Source: Pristionchus mayeri (lineage: Eukaryota; Nematoda; Chromadorea; Rhabditida; Neodiplogasteridae). From it: a stretch of DNA of 64,000 nt. Location of the stretch: NCBI GenBank assembly GCA_036245805.1, contig BTRK01000006.1, forward strand, positions 2,335,613 to 2,399,612, given 5' to 3'. The notes below the pieces were generated by a model. It made no database searches and was not told the origin of the DNA. It was given only the letters and a program-made list of their open reading frames with translations. Both the position numbers and the translations under genes were made by a program. Positions 12,541 to 23,602 of the stretch are shown in pieces (the first letter of the stretch is position 1; each line of letters starts with the position of its first letter).

Positions 12541-13526
12541 GAGTATGCAATGTAAAAGATTAATGTGAAAAACAATAAATAATGTGGGAATAGTATACCG
12601 GATCCACGAAAATCGTCGACTCATCCTCAGAGTACTTCATCGAACTGAAAATTGTCTGTTCTTTCGTTCGTGATTTCTTGAGTATCGATCTGACTATCGA
12701 TTTCTCGTTGAATGATTCCTAAACACTCACAACACGCTATTGTACGTATTATTTTTGCAACCTGTCTTGTTCAGACCGAAGAATAGATCGATAAAATGTT
12801 GAAAGAAGAACTGATAGCTCACCAGCGATCATTCATCAGTGAAATGGAGAGTAGTTTTGAGTCAGAAGACACAACTACTTTCGATGTCATTCTGAATAAA
12901 ACCTGTTTATATAAAAAATATCTTGAACATATTGCAAGGATGAGCGAAAACTAGTAAAGGTATTTCCAGTTTCGTAACGAGTGTTTGCGAAACCTACTTG
13001 GAAAGCACGCAAACCGACTAATGTTTAATGAAAAATAGTACTTACAGATCGAGATTTTGTCCGAAGAGTCCTTCAACTATTCCCGCCCGCTCCGACATCG
13101 AATTGATCAATTTCTCGAAATTCTGCCATAACTCGATAGGATTGTCCATATCTGAATTGGTTAATCTCGCTAGATTTTTTTAGAATTTAAGAAACAAAAA
13201 GTAAGTCAATATCCTTCCGTTGTCCGATCATACGTTGCAATATGATAAGGCAGCAAGTACCTCCACATTTCTGCCATTTCTTACTATAAAAATTGTTTAT
13301 TCCAGGAGATAACTAATAAACAATTCACAAGACAGACATAATAGAGAGTATACGCAGATTGCACAAAATAACACAAATTAATATGCATCAATCGAAAAAC
13401 AATAATAACCACAAGATTCAAACAAAGAAACTTGTCGAATATAGAATAGAAAAAGGAAATCGGAAAATTGAATTTGCAGTACCAGGCTTTAATCTCACAA
13501 TTGAATATGAAAGAATGTTTCATAAC

Positions 13527-15900
13527 TTAATTTCTGCGCGCGATAACTTCGACGGTTCTCGGAGATCCAGCAACATTGATATAAGCGCTATTTGTCTTCT
13601 CACCTGAAATTTTTTAAATGAAATAAGTTAGCAAGTCCTTTATCTGTACATTCTATTTGTTATTCCTAAGCGTTTTGTTTACAGTCCCATTTGAAAATAA
13701 TAAGGACAAACCATCAATGAAGATTGTTTGGTATCGGTAAGGGATCGCATTCATCAGGTCAGCACGAAAGAATTCTCCATCCTCGTCCAACGCAAGTGTG
13801 AAATGTTTCTCGATCTCCAGAACGTTATTCGCATCATAGCAACGAAGATGGATAGGAGCGGTCTGAAGAGATGTGCGAACTAATTTACTAGCCCACTTCA
13901 TTCTACTATGCTAAGATAATGTAAAACATCAGCATACCTTTTTTCCTTGACGAGACATTTAGTCACATGAGCTGCATTAGACGAAAGAGAAATGAAAGAC
14001 TCTCTCAGAACCTGTGGATATATTGATCATGGTATATTTTTTATCAAATAGTATTACTATCCAGAAGCAATTTCATGTGCATTTTAGTTATGTTTTCAGC
14101 TACTAAGTTCTGCAGTAGTTCGTGTGAGAACTGTGACTTCATGCTGCCTCTGCTATATCAAAGGTGGCAGGTTGTCATACTTCTCGTCTAACGTAGCGCC
14201 CTAAACCAAAAAGAGAACCAACCTTGAGTGCCGATACGATGGAGTTCATATTGCAGGACGAAGCACAATCGATCACCAGGTCGAATCTCTCTTTGTCATC
14301 CTCACGCTGACTAAGCACCCACATCTGAAAGTAGTTCGAAATGAAAAAAAAAATACAGTAATCGTTTTTTCATGTTCAGCTATTAATTAAAATAATATTT
14401 TGTGAATGTGAAATGCATCAAAATGAGCTTCCAAAACTCTCACAATCAGTTCCTCGTTGTGAAATCGAGAGCAGATCACAAGGGTATCCTTGATATCTTC
14501 CTTGGCCAGAGAGTGCTACATCAGATAGGGAGAGATGTACTTGCGCAGATTGAGCATCTCGAAACGATCGGCGTAAGTGAGTGCGACTATCGCCTGATTC
14601 ACTGAAAAAAGCATATGAAAACCAAATACTTTTAAAAATTGTTGTCAAAAAATTTTACAATATACCTGACTTGAAACGCCACTTCTTTGTCTGAACCGAA
14701 TTGAGAAACCAATTGAAATCATCTGCATCGACCTGGAGAAATTATTGCTTTAAAGTGTGATTCAATAAATTTACCTCGTTGATCCCGAAGTTGTCATTCT
14801 GTCGCTCTGAGAAGTTACCATAGAAGATATTACTGAAGAAGGGCGAAGTGACAGCGAGCATCTGATATAGTACACTGAATTTAACGAGGAATTCGTAATT
14901 TATATCACAGGAAATTCACAACTTCTAAATAATCAACGCGACAAGTAATGAGGAGCGCATAAAAAATAAGTTACCCTACCTCTTTACTGACGGAAACGAC
15001 AGAATCCCCGACATTCAGGGAACCAGAATAGATGTTAGCAAGAGATGATTTCGATTCGAATGAGTCAGGAATCGCGCTAAATGAATGTACATGATAGATC
15101 AAAATTCAAATTATTCGATTAATGTAGTTCCGGAAGCAATATTAAAGAAAGCGAAGTGCACTTACTTCACAAGGTTGACGTTCACTGACAATTCGAATTT
15201 CTCCAACCTCTCGCTAACATTGGAACAATCAGTCGGAAAAAACTTGAGAATCGTAAAAAAACATCATTCTCCAACCAGAAAAAAACTATTTTTTAAAATA
15301 ATTAAAGTAATAAAATTGAACCCAGTCAGGAATGAGATCGAACGGCTCATCAGCATCGAATACGAGGGAGAAGAATCCGTCAGTTCTGATTCTCTGCTGA
15401 CCGGAAGTGCAACCCGCAGGGATTGACACGACACTCATCTATAATAAAAAAATTTTAAAGACTATTGAATATGTCATTTTCAACGAATTAAGTCTTTTAA
15501 CTAAACAATTTCGTCAATATTTCAGTGACTCGCCTCCTTTCCTTCCCTGTTCTTCAACGACAGTTCGATCGTCGAGACATAGAAATCAGCAGGCTGAAAA
15601 CTACAGAATTACAACCCAGAACATGCTCTCCAAAACGTTATTGATAATATATTCCAATATTATTCATGGATTCAAACTAGGCTCAAAAATGTATCACTAT
15701 CCAGAAAAATAAAATATTTAAAACGTGCCGGATCCACGAAGATCGCTGACTCATCCTCTGAGTATCGTACTGAATGAAACAGATGGGAAGGTGAAATAAG
15801 GAAAACACTCGAAAGAATAATTAATGGCTCACCAGCGATCATTCGTCAGTGAAATGGAGAGAAGCTTCGATTCAGAACACATGACTACTTTCGATGCCAT
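13527..15900 (-). pseudogene. BTB-domain gene B, frameshift plus in-frame TAG
   Basis: It is a paralogue of gene A and starts MASKVVMCSESKLLSISLTN at 15900. Recognisable exons follow: 15534-15593 (PADFYVSTIELSLKN), about 15.33-15.44 kb (MSVVSIPAGCTSGQQRIRTD), about 15.0-15.07 kb (IPDSFESKSSLANIYSG), about 14.78-14.87 kb (MLAVTSPFFSNIFYG), about 14.67-14.73 kb and about 14.43-14.6 kb (ALTYADRFEMLNLRKYISPY). Terminal exons end at 13527. The SPFFSNIFYG and TYADRF motifs are the usual BTB/POZ pattern. Two lesions are visible: the second exon (15729-15769) is five bases shorter than in A and C, which brings in a TGA, and the exon near 14.5 kb contains a TAG where A encodes Val (YLVSCSLEEED). The homologous shared first exon was not found upstream. 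Confidence 0.6.
14118..14204. repeat. Degenerate short hairpin MITE
   Basis: TGTGAGAACTGTGACTTCATG pairs imperfectly with a downstream copy ending in ACTTCTCGTCTAACGTAGCG. It is a diverged member of the CACTAGGTCGGATGAGAACT family, located in an intron of BTB gene B. Confidence 0.5.
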
Positions 15901-15904
15901 CCTG

Positions 15905-16600
15905 AATAAACGAAAAAAATCAATGATTAGTTTCTAGAATTGCTGATTACAAGTAAAAAAAGTAAAGCAGATTGTCATAATCGCTTGTGCAACAACGAGG
16001 TGCCGGACATAGACGTTCCTTCGCGAGGAAAACGTGAAAAATCCAAATATCGAAGATATTTACATCAGATTAAGTCAACTGCATGTTCAGCGTCATCAAA
16101 TACAAATGAAAATCCAAAGAACTTCTTTATCGGAAACGAACACATTTATACAAGGCATTTGGAAAGTAATAGAAAAGGGGTAATCTTCTCAACGATAACA
16201 AGGTATTAGGATAACAACAGAAAATAGGTAATTGTATCTAATCAATGATTAGGAATGTTAAAAATAAAGGTTTGCTACTAAAAGACTCGATTACACATAC
16301 TCCTCATCGATTTTGTGGATAGTGAAATCATTTCCAGAACCACAAACCCAAAAAACGAGAAGTTTGTAAAAATTGAACAACAACAGGAATATATCCCGAT
16401 CGGGAAAATGGATACTGAACGATGAATAATATCGAGATTTATCTTCTTCAGGCGATCACTTGGACGGTTTTCAGAAGACGAAATCGGCAGAAAATTTCAA
16501 CGGAAGAAGACCCTCTCTCTGCAATAATGAGGCCACTCAGACATAGGTAAGTTCAGTGGAATGGCAATCCGAAGTTGGCGACTTTTTCGCAACTAATGGA
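15905..16600. other. Intergenic AT-rich stretch upstream of BTB gene B
   Basis: I see no convincing exon here on either strand. The shared first exon found in gene A and in the zinc-finger genes is absent by eye. There are no clear long repeats. Confidence 0.4.
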
Positions 16601-16689
16601 GATGAGAGCGAGGGATGTTGCATCCTGGTTTCGAATTCGCAATGTTTCCAAATCGCTCTCCCCCCTCGCGCTCTCTAACCAAACCATAG

Positions 16690-17400
16690 GTGTGCACGCC
16701 ATGATCGGGGGGGGGGGGGGGGGGGCTAACCCACATGTTGGGTACCCCCATTCGACATGAAAATCGATAAAAAGGTCATCAAGACTAAGTACCATAACCA
16801 ATCGATAGTACAGTACCTCCAGATACCGTATACCACCTCGATTATAGCAAACTTTACTTGTATAAAGTCATGGTACCGTGCAAAATCGATTGTACAGCAC
16901 TCTAGACATTACAGTAACCCATTTCCATGGGTTTAATCCAATTCCATGGCTCAAACATTTTTCTAAAATTCACAATCGATAGTAAAATTTTTTTTAATTA
17001 TCCTACTGCATCTCTCGTTACTGTAGAATCATTAAATAATCGATTTAGGATTTTTAGAAAAATGTTTGAAAATTTTAGATAATTGTTTAACCCAAGGAGC
17101 TGAATCTGACCCATGGAACTGGGTTACGGTTGTGTCTTGGGTACTATACAATCGATTGGGCACAGTGCCAGGATTTCTAAAAAAATAAGGTTAGTTTGTG
17201 ATAATTTGGGTTACGGTAGTGGTGCACGGTATCAGGGTGTACTGTACTATCGATTGGTTATGGTACTTAGGGTAGTGGTGCACGGTATCAGGGTGTACTG
17301 TACTATCGATTGGTTATGGTACTTAGTCTTGACCTACCAATGACCTTTTATCGATTTCACCATGACCCCTATACGTCGAAGGGGGGTACCCCCCAACCAT
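16690..17400. repeat. Foldback repeat with poly-G tract and 55-bp tandem units
   Basis: It begins beside a run of G (about 16707-16725). AAGTACCATAACCAATCGAT near 16788 is complementary to two tandem copies of a unit of about 55 bp (GGTAGTGGTGCACGGTATCA, then ...ATCGATTGGTTATGGTACTT) at about 17215-17325. No coding sequence was seen. It occupies the place where the last exons of BTB gene C would be expected. Confidence 0.55.
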
Positions 17401-17614
17401 GATCCTTGGCAGGGATTCCCTGCACATCTATGACCCAAACCGTGCTCGATGGAGCGGAGGAGGAGCGAGGGGCAGATTTAGCAAATTCAGATCAAGAAAG
17501 AAATAGTTACGAATTCGCAATGGTGCTTGTTAATTCGCATACCTTCCTGTACCCGTTGAGAATTCGCGATTTTCCATTGCCAGCCCTAGTAGAAACGGCC
17601 AAAACGTAAATCAA

Positions 17615-19821
17615 CCTTGAGTGCCGCAAGAATGGAGCTCGTATTGGCGAACGGGACACTTTCGATCACCAGGTCGAATCGTTCTTGCGGAATCACACAC
17701 TGACCGAGCACCCACATCTGAAAGCAATCTGTACGATCGATTTCAACATTGTCTCGTCAAGGCTGTTTCGCTGCTCGAAATTCTGATCAGAAAGTTTGCC
17801 ACCATTATACCGTATTTTGGAAGAAGCCGCTCGTTAACATCGAACCTGCTACTAGCATTCGTTCTTGAGAACAACTGTAGTTGCTCCTACAATATGACCC
17901 TGCAATTCCCAACCATAAAAAAATTTGAACAACTTTTTCATTTATACAAAGTATATTTAATCACTCGCTTAATTCCCATTCCTTTACAAAACTGCAAGAC
18001 TCACTCTTGGAATGGAATTATTTCAAAACGTATGTTTTAAAACATACAATGAGTTCCTCGTTGGTGAAAGGAGAGCATAGAAGCAATGCATCCTTGATAT
18101 CTTCCTTAGCCAGGGAGTAAAACTTGAGATAAGCAGATACGTGCTTGTGCAGATTGACCATCCCGAATCGATCGGCGTAAGTGAGAGCGACAAGTGCCTG
18201 ATTCGCTGAAAATAATAGATTGGAATTTCAACTGTCAGAAAGGAAGAGAGTTCGGTCCAGTAATGTAATTTTATAATATTTTTCAAAAATTAAAAATAAA
18301 GAATGAACAATGAATGCTCAGAAAAGGAAATAATTCGTTCATTGAAATAAGATCACTCTTGCAATTTTCATTTAATAAACAGGTATACAAACTTCTTTTC
18401 AACATTTTAAAACGAGTTCTTTGAATAGTTTGAAACGTGCCTGACATGCAGAACCACTTCTTGGTCTGAATCGAATTGAGAAACCAACGAAAATTATCTG
18501 TATCGACCTGCAAAAATATTGCATAATCTAGACCCGATATGAATCGATGGAACCGTTCAAATTCTTTCTCTACTGGTCAATATTTCTAAAATTGGCCTGT
18601 CAAAATATGTCAAGAAATTCCAAATAAATTTACCTCTTCGATCTCGAGGAAGTCATTCTTTCGCTCTCCGAATATTCCATAGAAGAGAAAATTGAAGAAG
18701 GGAGAAGAGACTGCGAGCATCGAAAAAATTATAAAGTCAATATGAAAGGATATCAAATAAAAGTGACAGAATAGATGAAGCAGCAGCATACCTCCTTAGT
18801 GACGGGGATGGTAGAATCGCCGACTTTCAAGGAACCAGAATAGATGTTAACAAGAGACGATTTCAATTCGAATGATTCAGGAATTGCGCTGAATTGATAA
18901 CAATGACATGGCCAGGAAATAGTAACATAAAAAGGGACAATGGGATCTCACTTCACAAGGTTAACGTTCACAGACAAGTTGAACTTATCGAACTTCCCCG
19001 GAAGATCAGTTGAGAAAATATTGGCTACCTGATGTTTAAGTCATAAATAAAATATTTAGTTTACATTATATACCAAGTCAGGAATGAGAGCGCTCGGCTC
19101 ATCGGCATCGAATACGAGGGAGAAGAATCCGTCAGTTCTGATTCTCTGCTGACCGGAAGTGCAACCAGTAGGGAATGACACGGCACTCAACTGAATAAAC
19201 AAACTAGAATTTAATCATCTTGTATATCTTCGAAGTGGGTTGAATATGAGGAACACTAGGGTCTGTGCGAACATAACGTTAAAATAACCAAATCACTAAT
19301 ATAGCAACTCGCCTCCTTTCCCTCACTGTCCTTCAACGACAGATCGATAGGCAAGACGTAGCAATCGGCAGGCTGAAATAAACACTCAACTTGAAACGTA
19401 TTATTTAACTGTAGAGGAATGAAAAGTTAATTTCTGCCCCTTCATCTAATATGCTAACCATCAAGTGGTAAATAACATACCGGATCCACGAAAATCGCCG
19501 ACTCCTCTTCAGAGAACTTTATCGAACTGAAATTAAACAATTATACTGTTTTGTTCGTTTTCCGGAAATTCTTCTCTTCACATTAATTGCTACCTTTCCT
19601 GTTCCGACTGTAGATAAGATCAGGATAACAATGAAAGGAAACGGATAACTCACCAAGTACGGTGCCTCAATATGCTCAAATTTAACGTTAGAAAATGAGA
19701 TAAATTTAGCAGACGAGATCAAGAAAACAATGAAAATATAACTGTTAACTCTCCATCGACTATTCGTCAGTAAAATGGAGAGAATCTTGGATTCAGACGA
19801 CACGACTACCTTCGATGGCAT
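17615..19821 (-). pseudogene. BTB-domain gene C, N-terminal insertion and missing 3' exons
   Basis: It starts MPSKVVVSSESKILSILLTN at 19821. The exon order follows A and B: 19481-19526 (KFSEEESAIFVDP), 19313-19372, about 19.08-19.19 kb, about 18.95-19.02 kb, about 18.79-18.89 kb (IPESFELKSSLVNIYSG), about 18.63-18.72 kb (MLAVSSPFFNFLFYG), about 18.44-18.51 kb, about 18.05-18.21 kb (ALTYADRFGMVNLHKHVSAY) and 17615-17720. The first exon carries about 100 extra bases before its splice donor relative to A and B, which breaks the phase with the next exon. The exons encoding the last third of gene B have no counterpart downstream, where the poly-G foldback repeat lies. It reads as a truncated paralogue. 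Confidence 0.55.
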
Positions 19822-19829
19822 TCTGAAAA

Positions 19830-20880
19830 GCTCTGAAGATCACAATTTTAGTTAAACAATACTCGATGGATAACTTGGATTGTTACAAAAAAATGTACAC
19901 TAATCATAAGAAGTGGTCAGTTACTCTCGCAAGAATCACGAAATACATTATAATCAAGCATACACAAAACATAAATTTTTATTGATAAATGCATAGCGCT
20001 GTTTTGTACGTATGACCGCACTGAGAAACCATTGCGAATCGAAAGAGAGGGAGTGAGAGAGAGAGCGGGGAGGAGATGGAAAGAGGACTCAAGTTTTGAA
20101 ATAACGAAAATAAATGAAAGCAAGATAACGTAGCATGACAAATATCATACTAAGTAGCATTAAACGTAGCCCGAAACTTTTAAGATACAACTCGCGCTTT
20201 GCTACAGGAATAGTAGAAAATGTAGCAAAACTCTACGAAATTTGATCTGGAAGTGTGCTGGACTATTTCAGCCGAATAAAGCGAATGTGTCGATAATGGC
20301 AAAAATAAGATAAATGAAAACTTTACAACTATATTTATAGAGTCACGTTTCCGCGTTAGACTAGATTGTGAAGATAAAGAGAGAGAAATATGCGCGCGAA
20401 AACAAGTGAGGATTGCGAAATGAGTACTGTGAAATGGATGGACACAACCCCGAAGGCAGATTTGTGTGTGTTGATCTTTTGTGACAAATAATAAATAGAT
20501 AGAGGAGAGGCCAGGCAACTAGCCGGTGAACGAACTAGAGGCACGGGATTCTATGGCAAATTTCCAGAAAAAACATTCGCTTCGATACCGATCGCGAGAG
20601 AGCATGTAAATTCGCGAGAGATTATCTCTCTTTCTCTGTGCTCTCTCATCTCTCGCCCACCCCCTGTAAAACGCCGTGAGAGGAATGAATGAATTGAGAG
20701 GCGCGAGGGAAGAGGGGAGCGAGAGAGCGCGCGAGAGGGAGAGAGTGCTAGAGAAAGAAAGAGCGCGCGCGAGGCAGAGAACAAATTAACAGTTGAGGGG
20801 AGAGGACTGTGAGAAAACCTAGGGAGTATTTGTGTTTAGGAATAATCTAATTAGGGAAAATAGATATTGCGATAACTCCT
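19830..20880. other. No gene seen; purine/pyrimidine-rich intergenic DNA
   Basis: It contains GAGAGA/CTCTCT-rich stretches (about 20045-20075 and 20600-20800) and short low-complexity frames (Arg/Ser/Leu only) with no splice structure. I see no conserved protein or RNA. Confidence 0.5.
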
Positions 20881-21145
20881 ATGCAACACGAAACACGAAC
20901 AAATTAGCAAAAAGTTGCGACCACGGTAGAGATCGAAACTACAATCTTCTGCTCCGTAGGCAGACGCGTTATCCATTGCGCCCCGCGGCCATGAGGTTCA
21001 ACTCTAAGGAACTGCATAATAAAAGATTAGTAGACTAGCGAGGCGAGAATTATGAGCAGAAGATTGTAGGTTCGATCCCTACCGTGGCCGCAACTTTTTG
21101 GCTGCATTCTTTTTCCTTTGTATTTCGTTGCTATGAGCATAGTGA
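20880..21145. mobile_element. tRNA-bearing inverted-repeat element, copy 1 (decayed)
   Basis: The left arm carries a mutated minus-strand tRNA-Arg copy (20918-20990). The right arm carries the 3' half of a plus-strand copy (about 21055-21090). The outer flanks (ACGAAACACGAACAA, then AAAAAGTTGCGACC on the left; CCGCAACTTTTTGGCTGCAT on the right) match the flanks of the copies at 28.4-35.1 kb. The central AGATTAGTAGACTAGCGAGG is also shared. Confidence 0.7.
20918..20990 (-). pseudogene. tRNA-Arg(ACG) pseudogene
   Basis: It is homologous to the tRNA at 28391-28463, but with changes in the T arm (reads AGAGATCGAAACT instead of AGGGATCGAACCT) and in the acceptor arm (CCCCGCGG instead of CCACGCGG). 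These mutations weaken the T stem, so function is unlikely. Confidence 0.75.
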
Positions 21146-21172
21146 CTCATTTTAAGGTATGGGATTCTCCTT

Positions 21173-21262
21173 TGATGGAGTTGATGGAAGTTACGTCGCT
21201 CCTGGCGATTCGTTGTGTTGGGGGTCGAATCGCCAGGAGCGACGTAACATCCATCAACTCCT
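21173..21262. repeat. Palindrome of about 90 bp
   Basis: The arm GGAGTTGATGGAAGTTACGT, continuing CGCTCCTGGCGATTCG, is followed by a short spacer GTTGTGTTGGGGGT and then the complement. It is inserted at the left edge of the segment duplicated from the mrps-11 locus. Confidence 0.75.
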
Positions 21263-21619
21263 TCAAAGTTCTGCAGCTTCGATGCTCGCCTGCGATTCTC
21301 AGGTTACTCTCTGTATTGAACGAGAGTGTCATGTCGATCACGGACTAGATTAGCACCTGATCTCCGGAAAAACCAATCTAAGTCGAGAAAGCTTCATTCG
21401 GAATCATACCGCGGTATTGGAAGAGCCATGGAAAAAGAAGCCGTGGAGATGTACCATAGACATTCAATCTTGGTTTATTAATCAATTCTTTGAGATATTA
21501 CAACGGAAAAACAACAAACAACAATGCAGACAACTACACATTCTAGTCGGTACCAGGCACCCGAGCCAAGAGTTCCACAGTCGGTGCCAGGTACCAGACC
21601 CGAGACTACCACAGTGCCC

Positions 21620-23602
21620 TCAGATTCTCCTAATCTTCCTGGGTCGGGGTCCGAGCTCGGGGAGAGGCGTGTGATCAGTGATGGAGACGACATTGATGCC
21701 TGCCACTGCAAGTCCCTTCACCGCAAATCAACTGAACCATTTACATATCCATTCCTTCTCATAAACCATCATCTACGGCATTAGGTCGGATGAGCACTAT
21801 GACGTAATGCCGTCTTTGATATTTCAAAGGCATGACGGAATAGTTCTCATCGACCTAGCACCCCATCTACTTGACTTTGAGAACACCAATGCCAAAATCA
21901 AATGTAATACAGATGCAACTAGAAAGAACCAGGTATCGATTTCGGCGATGATATTCCGCAAATCAACATTTCCAAGCAATAATGATCCCTTCGTTTCTCT
22001 ATACTATCTAAAATTGAAACAGAAACAGACGGACAAGGTGATCGTGGTTGCCGGAGAACATCGCCCAGACTAGCTATAGCAATACTGAAACCGCAACAAA
22101 GTAGGAAGCGCAGGCAATAGGGAAACGACATTTTTACATGTTCCTCAACTGTCCCAGAACGATGTAGTATGCAATTCACCATCCCGCCCATTATTACAAT
22201 ACTCCCGCCGATTGATCGATAATCAATATTCAATCAACAATCTACCGTGCTCGTGGTCTGTCCTGCGATGGTCGTCTTCTTGCGCGCGTTCTTGAATCCC
22301 TCCAGACGGCAGGAAGTGTACGTGAGCACGTTGTTCTGTGTATTCAGGATTGATTAATATTATAATATTTATCTCATTAACAAACTCTGAACCTAAACTG
22401 TTTGAAGCAGCGCTGAAACCAGTATGTTCCAGGCCTATGCGAAATTCAATTATGACATGACTAGCCCTCGATTATAAAAAAATCTGCTGAAGAGGAAAAG
22501 ATCAGTAAATCATTACAAAAATTATTTATTCTTTTTACTTTCATCGAGCAGCAAACAATTTAAATATTCCGTAAGATCTATGGTTTCACCCCCACTACAC
22601 AAGCCTAGACTTCCCGATACTCCAATTCCGCTAAGCAGTGCAGGACAAACATGAAAATGAAGCACAGAACAACTACAACACATATTTTTTTTTAAATTTA
22701 AAATTTACAACAAAAAAAACAATGCTAACCTTGTGGTCGATGACCGACATGAGCGTGTTGTTCTTAGTCGCATTGATGTAGACTGTCGGCAACTCGGCAT
22801 ACGGTGTACCGTCGAACAACTGCTTCTGAAATTAACGAGATTAATCAACACTTCCCTTCTTCTGAAGGCTTACAGTACCCCCATAAGTCAAATAGGTTTC
22901 GTCCGACCATTTTTGCCGACAAGCAAAGTCCCGTTTGCCGATGTGCTTTTTGGCTAGAGAAAAAAATCCATCATAAATTATTGCCGACGTGGTTTTCTAA
23001 CTTTTGCCGATATCATATGTGCAAAATCACAAAGTATTTGACCTATGAGTACTCCTCTTACTACCGTCTCCTCTTGACCTACCAGCGTGGCTGCGGTGGG
23101 CAGTCTGTCTGCCAGATTGCCGAGTGAGACGGCGAGATTGCGAGAGCCCGTTGTTCCCTCCATCACTTCCTGAGATAAATATTATGGTAGTATTACGGTA
23201 GGAGTATTACGATACAATAAAATATAATAGTTGGAAGCAGCATAAAACCTGCATCAGTTTTCATCCCAATTAGTTAATTACTCCCTTTAACCAAGTAATT
23301 ACTCAATCCATCCATGCAAAACGAGGACATGAATGAAACGGAATGGAATTAAATTCAAAAGTTGGAAGTAGAGAGCAGAGTAAAACGGGAAAACAAATGA
23401 AACGGGGGGGGGGGCATTCTCCTCAACCAAAAAAATAGAAACTTATTTGCACGCGAGATTGATTGAGAGACCTCGCACATCCTGGTTTCACACCCGATAC
23501 ATATGCTTACCTTGTTTGCATCGGCAATTCTCGTTCCCTGTCTGTGTCCGTCTCTGATCGAGTCGGACAGCGGCGTCGTCGTCGAGAAGCATCTGGAGAG
23601 AG
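21620..23602 (-). pseudogene. mrps-11 partial duplicate (exon 2-5 and 7 remnants)
   Basis: It matches the intact gene at 39776-42568. The last-exon remnant (21620-21722) keeps GLAVAGINVVSITDHTPLPE and the stop but loses its 5' part. Exon 6 (the GMHADMGIFAG exon) is missing. Exon 5 lies near 22.26-22.35 kb, exon 4 near 22.73-22.83 kb, exon 3 near 23.08-23.17 kb and exon 2 near 23.52-23.60 kb, all close to the functional sequence. No start exon is present, so this cannot encode the full ribosomal protein. A short MITE (21783-21864) sits inside. Confidence 0.85.
21783..21864. repeat. Short hairpin MITE
   Basis: TAGGTCGGATGAGCACTATG, continuing into ACGTAATGCCGTC, pairs with a right arm reading GACGGAATAGTTCTCATC, followed by GACCTAGCACC. 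It is inserted in the mrps-11 remnant at the position of the lost exon. Confidence 0.8.

Larger units (their letters stand above)
6906..13149 (-). pseudogene. BTB-domain gene A with Lys/Glu-rich C-terminus, frame-broken
   Basis: The minus-strand exons run from 13046-13149 (MDNPIELWQNFEKLINSMSE, the module shared with the zinc-finger genes) through 12823-12891 and 12599-12644 into a MATH-like N-terminal region and a BTB core. A BTB exon near 10.25-10.33 kb reads ALTYADRFGMLNLHKHISPY. Then come 9769-9843, 8583-8630, 8471-8536, 8275-8349, 8069-8224, 7651-7740, 7497-7535 and a terminal exon 6906-6938, all phase-consistent. The C-terminal half is charged (KEEEDENSVDGVDEEYDRVK). BTB proteins commonly dimerise or act as CUL3 adaptors. 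Lesions: the exon near 11.94-12.05 kb is four bases shorter than in genes B and C, which shifts the frame, and a palindrome replaces the end of a BTB exon near 10.2 kb. A mariner and an approximately 800-bp foldback element sit in its introns. If the four-base gap were a sequencing error, the gene could still be partly functional. Confidence 0.5.

Noticed and set aside
20551..20784. 77-codon minus frame rich in Arg/Ser/Leu
   Set aside because: It is a direct translation of GAGAGCGCG/CTCTCGCGC low-complexity DNA.
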